From Lepidurus packardi (lineage: Eukaryota; Arthropoda; Branchiopoda; Notostraca; Triopsidae), in contig JAKZAN010000007.1 in the NCBI GenBank assembly GCA_023053545.1, positions 4,340,001 to 4,404,000 of the forward strand: DNA of 64,000 nucleotides. Direction: 5' to 3'. The notes under the pieces are model-generated. The model ran no database searches and was not told where the DNA came from. It saw only the letters and a program-made list of their open reading frames with translations. Within the stretch, counting starts at the first letter, position 1; each line of letters starts with the position of its first letter. Of the stretch, positions 22,901-33,480 are shown one piece after another. The translations under genes were made by a program, and so were the position numbers.

Positions 22901-24560
22901 CGCATGTCTTCCCTTCCTTCCTCCCAAGATAAGCTATTTACCCCGTGAGGCAATTTACATATGCAAATTACCGAAAAGGGAGGACACGAAGCGACTTTAC
23001 TGCTAGAGTTGAACAGTATCTATTGCCAAAGCTATTCCAAGTAGGCTTTAAGAAACCATTTCGTCCCCAGCTTGCCTAAGCCATGCAAGAGAAGCATTTT
23101 TCGATCCGAAACTTGTCTATGATATTGATCACGTACGAAAATGTGCATATGTAACCATTACTTAATAGTCAATTTTTTATATAAATTTAATTGGAGTACA
23201 TACGAGATGTTCTTAAACCTAATTATCTAATTATGAAGAAAGCAACTTTATCAGTTCGCTTATCATTTTTCAATGTTAAGTGGCAAAGCACAACTTTTCA
23301 TTGTTGGAGAATAGAAGGTAACAAAATGGCGGAGGATTTCTCTCACCAAAAGCCGAGATATTTTTTGTATTTCTTTGATGCTTTCAAAAAGTTCCTCGCT
23401 GAGAACAGACGGCTATGATTACGGTAAACAGGCGTCAAAATGGGACTAAAACGCGTTAACACGGTCAACGGCCAACCCCCTTCCATCTCCCCTTTTCCAT
23501 CACGATTAAGGTAAATGACCTCAATAATTTGGTGGTATTTTGCATATCTCAATGCACTTATGAACATCACAGCATAACTTCCAAGTTGCAGACTAGCAAA
23601 ACTTAAGACTGTCTCAACGTCCAAAACTCTCTAGCGAACAAGCGGTTCCCCCAACATCAAAAACCTGTCTACAGTTTATCAATGGAAGGATGGCGAACCG
23701 GAAAAAGCGCCATAAGGTGCAAAGAGTTCCGGTTCACGACCACCAAGTTCAATAAAAGAAGTACAGCCTATCAAATGGTGGCCACCGAGTGGGAGGTTTC
23801 AACGCACTCCTTCACAATATCTGTCTTGGCTAAAGTTCACTCACGACACAGCGTTCCCGAGGAGGCGTGGTCTAAAACTTAGCTTTCGGGCCGTTCCATT
23901 GCGAATTGCCCTGCGGGGTCCCTTGTATCAAGTATGGTGGCAATATGCAAAGCATGCAATCTAAATTGAGCAGAAATGATGCCCATAATGTGAGTAAAAG
24001 GAGAAGACTTGTGAAGGGGGGAGGGTGAGTAGTCCGCACGATTGTAGAAATCTATTGGCTCGGATGCGGATTCCACCTCAGCTCGGCAGCGAAGTTTAGG
24101 GTTGGCGGGGACAAGACATAGCCAACGCCAGAAGAAAGGGAGTTAGAGAACACGTTGATTGTCGGGTTTGGCCTGCAAATATGGCGTCTCTCTCCTTCCC
24201 CTTTCGCTTTAGCCTAGCCCTAGCTTTAACTAAAACACATTGTTGGACATCGTGCTCGAGCGAAGGATTAGAGCAAGTTTTGAGGAAAAAGTATGCGCGA
24301 ACGTTGCAGAACCTACCGCATGGGACTGTTGACAGGGTTAAGTAATGAGGGCTAATCAAGCTGAATTTTTACACTGCATGGTAAAGAATAAACCATGTTT
24401 TTACCAATATTAGCTCCGCATAGTTGTACTCCGGACATGTTTTCTCGTTAGATTCTGTCAGCCTGAGCTGCAAACGGCAGGTTTTCGGCACTTCCTTGAC
24501 AGGCTTATCCTTCTTGGGAGCGGTGATGGTACTTAAAGTAATCCTTTTTGGATCAGACAT
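16945..24560 (-). CDS. UBN1: Ubinuclein / yemanuclein, HIRA histone-chaperone complex subunit
   Basis: Subunit of the HIRA complex that deposits histone H3.3. Fourteen exons (minus): 24560-24405, 22588-22469, 22379-22269, 22198-21971, 21896-21716, 21653-21534, 21465-21237, 21130-20972, 20892-20812, 19920-17954, 17689-17593, 17523-17366, 17262-17125, 16976-16945. All phases agree, giving 1258 aa. The N-terminus has the [10 protein letters not shown] block. The HRD/HUN domain that contacts HIRA and H3.3 lies at about residues 110-155 ([32 protein letters not shown]). An acidic/basic linker follows, then [15 protein letters not shown]. The ubinuclein middle domain spans about 345-500 ([44 protein letters not shown]). 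The long Ser/Pro-rich tail is low-complexity. The last four small exons are less certain. A 1.8-kb first intron and a MITE in intron 9 are the main large insertions. Confidence 0.93.
20236..20740. mobile_element. TTAA-flanked non-autonomous transposon (MITE), copy 1
   Basis: Flanked by TTAA at 20232-20235 and 20741-20744. The left end reads GGGCTCCCGTATACCTTAGC; the right end read inward is GGCTCCCGTATACTTTATC, so the ends are imperfect terminal inverted repeats. It has no coding capacity and lies inside an intron of ubinuclein. TTAA target duplications are the hallmark of piggyBac-type transposition; assignment to that superfamily is inference from the target site only. Confidence 0.75.
22589..24404. 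other. Large first intron of ubinuclein
   Basis: Between the first and second ubinuclein coding exons. I find no further exon or recognisable gene. Open frames here (for example 22534-22953 minus) overlap the real exon in another frame. The stretch near 22670-22930 is unusually pyrimidine/C-rich, compatible with regulatory or repeated DNA. Confidence 0.4.
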
Positions 24561-24806
24561 CACTGAACACGAAGATAAAACCGATTTTTACAGGAATTCT
24601 GTCCCAATTTCAGCAGTTTTGGACCACGAAAACCCATCACAGAACCAAACGTCCGCCACCACGCAGCTGATGTCAAATTTTACTATCGATTATGACAATT
24701 GCCGATTGCAGCCATGGTTGCGGTTTCCGATGACGATACCAAGATTATGTTTTGGTTCCTTGGTCATGAAAGTTGCAGAAAATAACACACCAATTTTGGT
24801 TTTAGC
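24561..24806. promoter_or_regulatory. Putative bidirectional promoter, ubinuclein / Vps37A
   Basis: Only 246 bp separates the ATG of ubinuclein (minus, 24560) from the ATG of the Vps37A-like gene (plus, 24807). The two must share a promoter region. I see no clear TATA box, which is usual for divergent housekeeping promoters. Confidence 0.6.
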
Positions 24807-26125
24807 ATGAATAGCTCTGATGGTTCGCTTGACGTTAGAAAGCGCCAAATAAACAGTATTAAGGTCTTCAATTACGAGTAAGTTCCTGGCTTATAATTAT
24901 GTTTCACAAAGTTATTGACAAAACAAACAAAAAGTTATTTCACAAAATAATATTTCTTTCCTTCTTTTATGATTTTGTAGTGTACGGGAAATTAGATCGG
25001 ATTCGGAATATCAAGTTGGTTTCACAGTTACTGGAAAATCGTATACCTTATGTGTGCACATTTCTCCCAATTTTCCCTTGGAAAAACCTGCGATGTGGGT
25101 TATACCTGAAATGAGTCATCCTTGGTTAAATAGCATGGGGCACGTTATAGGAGCACCTGGTTTAAAAAACGTAATTTATATAATAACTCTTCGTAAAGCA
25201 TTGAGCACAATAGTCATCCTTCTTTGCTTGCCAGTATTCCGTTCATTCAGACTTGGGCATGGTAGTCCAAGCAGTGGTGAGAGAATTAGAGAAGTCTGGT
25301 AGCAGTACCTCAAGCATTCCCAACGGCTATGATTCCAAAACGCTCATCACATCCGCGGTTACTCAAGAAAATCCTCGGACCGATATCTATAATAATCACC
25401 AGCATACTCACTATTATCTGCTCCCGCCCATCCCACCCTTCATCCCTGAGTTGGAGAAACTGACCATCGAACAATTGAAACACCTAATTGCATCACCTGA
25501 AACTTTGTATGCCTTTGTTGATGATTTGCCCGAAGTCGAGAAAGTGAATCTTGACTTGGAACAAAAGATGAATGAAATAGAGACGCTGGCTAGTAAGTTT
25601 CCGTTTCCGTTTTGTGTCACATTCATGCAACGGCTGTTCTTTAAAATTTGATTTTCAACCCTAGAAAGCAATCTCGAAGAAAAGGAGTCTATAGAGCAGC
25701 AGCAAGAAGCCATTTTGAACACTTACCACGCTGTTAATTCTGAACGTCAGAGTTTTGATGATTTAACAGTAGAATACCAGCGATTAGCAGATAAATACGC
25801 TCCTTCATCCTTGGAAGTAACATCTTGGTCCTTCTTCGGATACATTTCTGTAATTTTAAGCCTGTTTTCATAGGAAAGCTTACAAGCGGCAGCGATTATA
25901 GCTGAGGAGGATTCAGAAGCGGTGGCAGAGCGATTCTTAAGTGCTGCAGTGCCTGTAGACGAATTTTTAGCCACCTATATGCAAAAAAGAACTGTAAGAT
26001 ATTTAAATTGTTATTGAAATTAGTCAGGTGAAAAATGTTTTACGTTTTAGTCAAGTCACCTACGGCGGACGAAGCAAGAGATTCTCCATAGGCAGCTCCA
26101 AGCGTTGCAACGATTGAAATTTTAA
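24807..26125 (+). CDS. VPS37A: Vps37A-like ESCRT-I subunit
   Basis: ESCRT-I component for sorting ubiquitinated cargo into multivesicular bodies. Exons: 24807-24877, 24981-25170, 25235-25592, 25665-25816, 25874-25993, 26051-26125, all in phase, giving 321 aa. Residues ~5-120 form a UEV-like domain (YQVGFTVTGKSYTLCVHIS, FPLEKPAMWVIPE, HPWLNSMGHVIGAPGL), as in VPS37A but not VPS37B/C/D. After a short Asn/His/Pro linker, residues ~165-321 form the Mod_r domain: ELEKLTIEQLKHLI, KYAPSSLEESLQAAA, EDSEAVAERFL, VDEFLATYMQKRT, HLRRTKQEIL. It is shorter than human VPS37A (397 aa), mainly in the linker. The exact start is supported by the short distance to the divergent ubinuclein gene. Confidence 0.9.
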
Positions 26126-26516
26126 AATATGTAAAACAGATCATAATAATAATAACAATAACTGTGATGAGACTTCTTTTTGCCCCAGTGCAATATGTCG
26201 GAAGGACTTTGGTGTCAATCATTCCGTTTGCGAACGAGACAAAAAGTTGTTCGCGTTGGTCGCGTTCCTATTACTCAAGTCATGTGCGTGCGGGTGAGTG
26301 TGTTGCTTGTTTATTCAATACAAAAAATACCACATCAAAATGGGTATAATGGACATAATTGGTAAATCTAACTTGGATTGAGCTTAGAAAATCACAGTTA
26401 GCCACAGGGGACATGGAGAAGGAGTCAATACAGGTTACTTACTCCCGTGACGAAAATAATCCAATACAGTTAAACAATTAACATGGACCTTCAAGTCACA
26501 TCCAGGGCACAACGCG

Positions 26517-26827
26517 ACACAAGGACTTTGTGTACCTGAAACAAGGACGCCGGGTCCGTAATCTTTCAAGGGATCAATAGAATTTCGAGTTAAAAAAGTC
26601 TCTGCTCATTCGTTAGGTTGCGTTAGGTTAGGTTAGATTGTTAAGTTAGGCGTCCTTCTGTCGGGGTCTGGAGTCCTTGTGACGTGTTTTTTTATACGGC
26701 TTAAGAACTTCCTATTCTTCTTTTCGCTTAAACAACGAGCAGAGACTTTTTGAACTCAAAATTCTATGGGTCCCTTAAAAGGTTATGGATCGGGCGTCCT
26801 TCTGTCGGGTACACGGAGTCCTTTTGT
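26517..26827. mobile_element. Foldback element with ~95-bp inverted arms
   Basis: The left arm at about 26517-26614 (ACAAGGACTTTGTGTACCTG...AAAGTCTCTGCTCATTCG) pairs with the right arm at about 26733-26827 (AACGAGCAGAGACTTTTTGA...GGTACACGGAGTCC) as imperfect inverted repeats around a ~118-bp loop. The loop holds TTAGGTTAGGTTA-like runs and a further copy of the GCGTCCTTCTGTCGGG motif found in the right arm. Non-coding; a MITE or foldback element is the likely nature. It abuts the 3' end of the minus-strand membrane-protein gene. Confidence 0.75.
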
Positions 26828-26915
26828 CGAGTCGTCCTTCTGTATACTTCCAGGATACGTCCATTACGTCCATCCAGGATTCTCAAAATTTGCAGACTAT
26901 TACTGGGAAAGCAGT

Positions 26916-29900
26916 TTAAAAAGGATGAGTTTGCTCGAGTTTTTCGTACGACAAGTTGGCTGAAGAAGCCAAAGGCGGGGCTAACATAGTTGACCACTGA
27001 CGACTTAACTTTGGCCTGTTAATGGACGACGAGGAAGCGTTTTTTTCAACCGAATAACTGCGTTGTTGGCGACGAACAAGAGGACTTGGGGAAGTTGCTG
27101 GATTGGATTTGCGATGATCAGGATGCAGTTGTAGCTTAGGAACTTCTAGGTGAGTTTTGGATTTGTTGTCTAGTGCAGAAGGATCGGGTGGCAGTCGGTG
27201 AAGACTCAGGTTAGAAGCCATGTGGACGGAAGGAATTTGGAGGAGGGAAGACGGGGGGATCATCTTAGGAAACAACATAGCATTTGTCGGATAAGATTGA
27301 GATTCTAGCGAACCGCATGACGATTCATCGGCCAGGTCAATAGTTTGACCTTTGGCTCGCTGATGGGCGAATCTTCTCCTGCGGTCACTCACACTCCCTT
27401 GGGGACTCGCGTTCTCCATACTATCGCTGCAGAGCGTCTTAACGCTCGCGCAAGGAGACACAGCTGGCGTGGGCTGAATGACGCAAATGTCAATATGCTC
27501 AATTGCTTCGAACAAGTGTGGCTGTTCCACGGCGTCCGCTGCCGGCGTTAAATTCAACTCCAAACGTAATTGCGACTTGGACTTCTCTTTGGCACGTACC
27601 GAATGCCCGCTCGTGCTTTTCGCTCGCATCATTTGGCGAATTGCTGACCGCCAGCCGGCTTGACTTGCCAAGTGGGGTGATTCGTTCAGAGATGAAGAGC
27701 GTTCGGGCATTTTTTTCGCTAAGGGAATCCGGTGCGTCAAAATCGTGCGCTTAAGACTAGGGGACGAATCTTCTTGGGAAGAAGTTCGACTCTGGAAACT
27801 TGTTTCTCGGTACACGGCTGACACCAGTGGTGTAGGACTGACTCCGGGACCAGCTTGGCCTGTTTTACGATCCACGTTCGGTTTGCTGGAGCTAGAAAGT
27901 GATGCACAGCGAGAAACAGGGGCTCGAGGTTGTTGCTGCAAACGCACGTAATCGCTACTACCCCGCAAAGAGTTGGTGCGGGGCGGTAAACCGGGTTTAC
28001 GTGACGGTATTACTGTTGAGGCACACCCGGCTTGTCCTCGACTCACCATGTCGCTCTCCCGGAACGAAACGGAACGAACCGGTAACGTCTTCTTACGGCA
28101 TGAGGAAGAGCGCTGCATTTCCGCCATGAGGATTTCCGCGGCACTCACAGCCGTCCATGATTCAGCTGGTACTTTCAAATGGGCCGCGTCTACTTTGGTT
28201 GAGGAAGCGTACGGGCGGTGAAGCTGGGCGGTAGGGATGGACAAGGTACCCATGACGGAGCCTGATAAACTTTTGGCGCGTAAACTGTTGTAGCTGAAGT
28301 GGCCCCTGTCTATAGAAGATTGGGGGGTCAAAGGTAAAGGAGCACTGCCTTGGAGGCCCGTGGAACGGAAAAGCCCGGGCCCACCGTACAGGAAGAGGTC
28401 TTTGGCGTATACTTTCCAGGAAGGCATTTCACTATCATCGGCATAATAGCGATTGGTGGATTTATTAATGGAATAACTATCAGGATCGACCATTTCTTCG
28501 GGGGCGTACGAAGTTTCCCAAAATGTTTCGGCGGGGTCCCAGTTAGCCGGCGACCAAAATATTTCTTCGCTGGGAGCGGAAGGATCGGCTAAACTTGTAT
28601 GTCGGGCCAGACGAGGTCGTCGGCATTTAGCCTGCCATCATAAAACACAGGAAGACAAACAACAAGCATATGATCGTAAAAAGCGCTTGTACACACAATC
28701 CTGCTAGCCATCCTTGTCCGGCTATTAACTCACGCCAAAGTTCAAAACGCAGCAAAACCTCGTGCAAATTTAACATGAGTTAAGTTAGGTAGGTTTCTGT
28801 AAGCCTTTCAATGTTCTTGAGAAATACATTATTAAAATAAAAAAATTAAAGATATTCGAATTTCTCTCTCCTAATTAAGTAAATCAATATCTTGAAAGAT
28901 TATTTCTTGTGTGCTTTTATAATATTGAATTCGAACTGAAACTTAGTTTTAGTCCAGTCTGACGCAAATTGGTTTTCTGCCCCTTATAGTACAGCACGCT
29001 AAGCCGTATACCTTAGCTTATTGATGCGAAAAAGTCACAGATGGCGCTGATGTTTGTTTACATTTTGCGAAAACCTTACCTAAGAAAGTAAAAAAAGAAA
29101 CTTAGCTAATTTCCGGCAAAGTTTCTACGATTGTTTTGCTCCTAAAATGTACACTTGTTGTCATAGTTTGTTGTAGCAGTACAACGCCCCAAATAAAAAC
29201 CGTCAGAGTTTCGGAACAAGAATTCTTGAAAATAGCTTCTCAAATTTGAAAGCAATCCAAAACGAAAATGATATTTTTTCAGCAGCTGATGGTGCACAAC
29301 TAACGGACAGATTTTTAGGCAATCTATTTCACATACAGTCGTTGCACACTTCATGTGCATGTTGCTAATGTATTATTTATTGGAAAAAAATTTCCGTTGG
29401 TTGTTCACTGCCTGTTAGTTAGCTCAAGCTTAAAATAATTTTTCCATGAAAGTTACTGGTTTGAACAAAAAGTGGGTTTCGAAGTTCCCCATGCTAACCG
29501 CCTATACCGATCTAAGGTATACGCGAGCCTTAAAAAGTGAAATAAACGCTTGACTACACAGATTATCCAGATATTTTTCTGATAACAGTGCAGCTGTTCA
29601 CACTGTAAAGTCTGAAGCCTTAAAAAATGCGAAAAAAAACCCTGAAGTCAGTCATGTCAGTTCTAGAATATACATTATAATGGTAGTTACTAATATTGTA
29701 AAGTCTGAATAGTCTTAAAAAATCAAAAAAAAAAAATAATCCGAAGCTAATGATATCCGAAGTCCATGCTTGGTGGCGCATGGTTTCAGTTCTAGAGCAT
29801 ACATTATAATGGTAGTTATTAGTAATAATAAGCACTCAACATTTACCGCGATAAGTTAGAGAAGAACCGAGCACTATAAGCTTATTATTAAACCTTAAGA

Positions 29901-30476
29901 ATCGAGTGAAATATCCTTGCCAATAACAAAGGATCCAAGTCAGAGTTTACGACTTGCTTTCGAAAACTACGTACGACAAGAAAGCAGTATAGAACTTCAT
30001 GTTCCACTAAACCCTTAAATGCAACAGGGCACATTGTCCCGCGCTACATTGCTATTAAATGCCCATGTTTATGATCGTCCCAGATATCCGCTTAAACGTC
30101 AAAAGCTTTTGGTAACGGTACTGCTACTAAACATCAGCTTTCGAAAAAAATAAAACCCTAAACAATACGCGCGTAACACACATCCTAACAAAAAAGGACG
30201 CGCCACATGAACATTAAAAGAGGATGTTTTTAGTCACTGCAGGTATTTTACCTTATAAACCACGTACAAAACTGCCAGCGCAAACAGCCCGCTCAATGTG
30301 CTAGCAATACGTAAACCTGTCATGGGGTCGTACGCTTTATAATACTCGGCTCGATCTGCTGTACTCAACGAGGTAGGCAATATCACATTTCCGCCGCGTT
30401 GGAATTCCACTGCTTGCACCGAAAATACGTCTGCAGCTTCCACGGCAATGCTGGTGCTCGTAGAATTCTCATCCAT
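26916..30476 (-). CDS. Uncharacterised single-pass membrane protein with long disordered tail
   Basis: Two exons: 30476-30252 and 28631-26916, joined in phase 0 over a 1.6-kb intron that contains a MITE, giving 646 aa. I do not recognise the family. The first ~55 residues are Ser/Thr/Glu-rich with an NST sequon. The conserved-looking AYDPMTGLRIASTL leads into one hydrophobic segment (LSGLFALAVLYVVYK, about 62-75), followed directly by basic CRRPRLAR. This fits one transmembrane helix with a large cytoplasmic tail. The tail has an acidic aromatic block (EEIFWSPANWDPAETFWE) and then ~500 residues rich in Ser, Pro, Arg and Gln. It contains many RxxS patterns that could be phosphorylation sites. 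The exon join is inferred from the AAG|GTAAAA donor, the GGCAG acceptor, shared phase and sensible topology. Confidence 0.7.
29003..29529. mobile_element. TTAA-type MITE, copy 2
   Basis: Related to the element at 20236-20740: the left end GCCGTATACCTTAGCTTATT, the inner GTCACAGATGGCGCTGATGTTTG and the right end CCATGCTAACCGCCTATACCG...GTATACGCGAGCC all match. The right flank keeps TTAA; the left flank is CTAA. It lies in an intron of the membrane-protein gene. Confidence 0.75.
29605..29826. repeat. Short tandem duplication
   Basis: 29605-29697 and 29698-29826 share GTAAAGTCTGAA...CTTAAAAAAT, TCAGTTCTAGA.(A/C)ATACATTATAA and TGGTAGTTA. The second copy has extra sequence in the middle. Located in the same intron as the adjacent MITE. 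Confidence 0.7.
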
Positions 30477-33400
30477 GATTCCAAGTACGCCTATTGCAAT
30501 GAGAGAGACTAGAGACGCGTAGAAAATTACTCAGATTACAGGGAACCTTTCACCTTTACATTTCTCGTGACCCAAATAAAACCAGTGACAAAATCTAATG
30601 CAAAGCATCAATTATTAGAAATTATTCTAGATATTAAAATAATTACTATAAAAATTTAAAAACTACTCTAGTTCTACAATATCTAGTTCATCCCAAAAAA
30701 TGCTCTTGTAAAATTTGCCAACTGCACATTTTATCTTTGTATGCCTTTTTCTTGAGCAGCAAAACGAGGCAGAGAATTCACTGTGCCGCAGCAGTTTTTT
30801 GTTTATATTCGGATCACGAACCTCATCCAAATAAATTGCTACTCTGTCGATGACTTCGAAGCAAGATTAAATCAAAAGAGCGCCCGGCGACTGGGAACCA
30901 ACTGGAAGCTTCTCCTGCACGTTTCACAACTTTAATTCTTTTTTGCTCATCGATTTTTTCTTTAGGTTGTATTTTGTCTACTATTCTCTTCACAGAATGA
31001 AAAAAAAAGAATAAAAAGAAAACGTCCAAGAGAGAAATGATCCGACTACAAATTTTTTTAAGAGAAACTTCCCACATACGACTGCCCAGGTCTGGGTATT
31101 CCACGTTTATTATTTCTCAGATCCTCGCACCTGATGCATGTTCTGAGAACTGCGCGTTCGTCCGAACCTTCGGATCGATATGCATTACCTCCACGCAAAA
31201 AAATCTAGGACCACGAAAGAAGAAAAGTGTGACTGACAACTTAAGACAACCATAGCAAAAGCAACACCCACCTTATAAAAAAAGAACATAAAAAATTGAC
31301 AGCTTTAACGAACTTGCCATGGCTGACATTTACCTTCTGATGTCAATATTTGTAAAAGTTACGCTCGGGAAAGAGGGTCTAAACTAGATTGACAAGTATA
31401 AGAAAGGACGTGCCCAGCCACAACCAACTACAGTGTAGAGATCGCAGGTGTGCTCGGTGAATCAATACCTGCTTTCTAACCTAACATCCTCTCCGACTCT
31501 TAGATCAAGTTTCTCGATTCTGTTCGAAAACAATTTCTTCTTCTGATTTCCAAATTTGTCTATTTTTCTGAGCTATATAGTCAAACAGAATAAGCACTTC
31601 AAAGTCTAAAAAGAATGAGTAAATACTATTCCCACTTTATTAGTTAGATCCCACTGGAGTTGTCTATTGTTGCTATGATCAATACTGCACTAAAAGGGAG
31701 TGTTCAACACACCAGATTTGAATAAGACCTTCAGCGTAGTTTTTGTTCCCTTTGTTACTTAGCCAGGAAAAGCGAAAGAGTAAGAGAGAAAAAGCGAGAG
31801 AGGTTTAATGGGGATCATGAAAAAGTATGGAGCAACGTAGGAAAAGCACTACATCCAACGTGCTCAGAGCAGTCATTATGAACCAATCCCCATGGTAGAA
31901 GAACGAGAAGTTTCCCGTTCAAACTATTTATAAAAATTAGTGCATACGTAACATACGTTCAATGTACGTGTTATGAACTTCCCAACAGAAATAGCCTGCA
32001 AAACCCATTCAAGTGTACTCTACTCCACGTCTGGCACAAATAAACCTGAAAAAAAGTAAGAGCAAACCGGGAGAATTTTTACCGAAGTAAAAAAAAAAGG
32101 AAAAAAGGCGTTTTGGATTTGAATGCCCCTTAAAAATAGAAGTTAAAAGGCCCGTAAACAGGGGAGATACGACTCGACATGGCCCATGTGGGTTGTCAGC
32201 AATACAAGCAAACATATCACAGCTACTCTTGACGGCCCAAGCGTAAATTATTTACCACAGCGAAGGTCTTAACCTCGAATCTAAACACATTCTGCAGCCA
32301 ACGACTCGGAAGTCCCGAGACCTAAATCGGTTTCACCGCATGGGAGTTTTCAGAAGCGTTTTACCTAATATCAGCGAACTGCTTCTAACAGGGTTGAGGA
32401 AGGGGAATAATAAAAACAAGAATGGAATACAAACCCGAGTGGAAAATAAAGCGGCGCATTCCTGAGGCTACAGCAGCGAGCAAGAAAGCTAGTTATGGCC
32501 CCACTGTGATTTCTTAACGTACTGTACATCACAGAGAAATTTACTATTTTCAGCCCTGAGCTAAAGCTAGAACGCAACTGGAACTATTAACTTTTTATGC
32601 TCTTTATTTGCGATGAAAGTGTTATAGAGTAAATTATTGATTTCTTATAAGCTCTTCTTGAAAACCGACCCACTTTTGAAACCGGAAAATCGGAAAAGAT
32701 TGATAACTATTAAAAAAAAAACTAGATTCCACTGCTTTTGACGTGTTATGCAGAGCATTTGTGCCGCGAATTACCTTCCCACGAAATTCCGGGTCAAGTC
32801 GGAAGCTGAAGTGAAAGGACACACAAACACATATGTGAAGCAGAAAGAAATGACTAGAAAAACTTTGTGGATTTCTTACCTTGGTAGATAAATTAAATCC
32901 AATCTTAACGAGACTTCCAATTTACGTAAATGAGCAACAATGCGTGTCAGGAACAGTGCTTCGTTTGTCGTCGATAAGACATGCACCTCGGCAATGAAGA
33001 TCCTCTTTTCACCTGAAGCCCGTCACGCAAAGCAATAGTACCAACTCTGGTTCCCATCTTGAGGGGAGTTGTATGTGTCGTAGTACTTGGTTTGTCTTGA
33101 TGAGCCACACAGCGCATGCGGAATCCCGAAACACTTTCCCGCTTTACTGGAAGAAAAAATCATTACAGGTCATCAGTACGGCCCCAACTTATACAAACAC
33201 GCTCATTAACATATTTTGCAGACATCCTTATGCCCTAAACGAACAGCACAACATATAACTTAAGCGAAAACATCGAAATAAAAACAAACTTTTACCGTAT
33301 CAATGAAATATTCCATTTTCTTTAACATTTAATATACTTTTATTGAACTTCTTCTGGCCTCGATATAAAAGCGAATTAGAGGAATGTTACGATTTAAATT

Positions 33401-33480
33401 ATGATAACTAGATACACGTCCTAAGCACTGGAGCCTCTTCAAGAGGTTGATAACGTGTTATTTTTCAAACCAAAACATGT
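30477..33480. other. Intergenic stretch without a supportable gene
   Basis: No family-recognisable coding region. A minus-strand frame at 30823-31104 reads Lys/Arg-rich text after a T-rich run that could be an acceptor, but there is no partner exon, so I leave it uncalled. Confidence 0.4.

Noticed and set aside
22534-22953. Minus-strand open frame of 139 codons
   Set aside because: Overlaps the true ubinuclein second exon in a different frame and runs into its intron; composition looks like intronic C-rich DNA.
28632-28776. Hydrophobic minus-strand frame starting at 28776 as the N-terminus of the membrane-protein gene
   Set aside because: The hydrophobic text is mostly the T-rich polypyrimidine tract before the 28631 acceptor and is out of frame with the main exon. 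The exon at 30476-30252 joins in phase and gives a better topology. A 61-nt intron could also connect it, so an alternative start is not fully excluded.
30823-31104. Minus-strand Lys/Arg-rich frame
   Set aside because: Half of it is a translated poly-T tract; the remaining part could be an exon but no partner was found.
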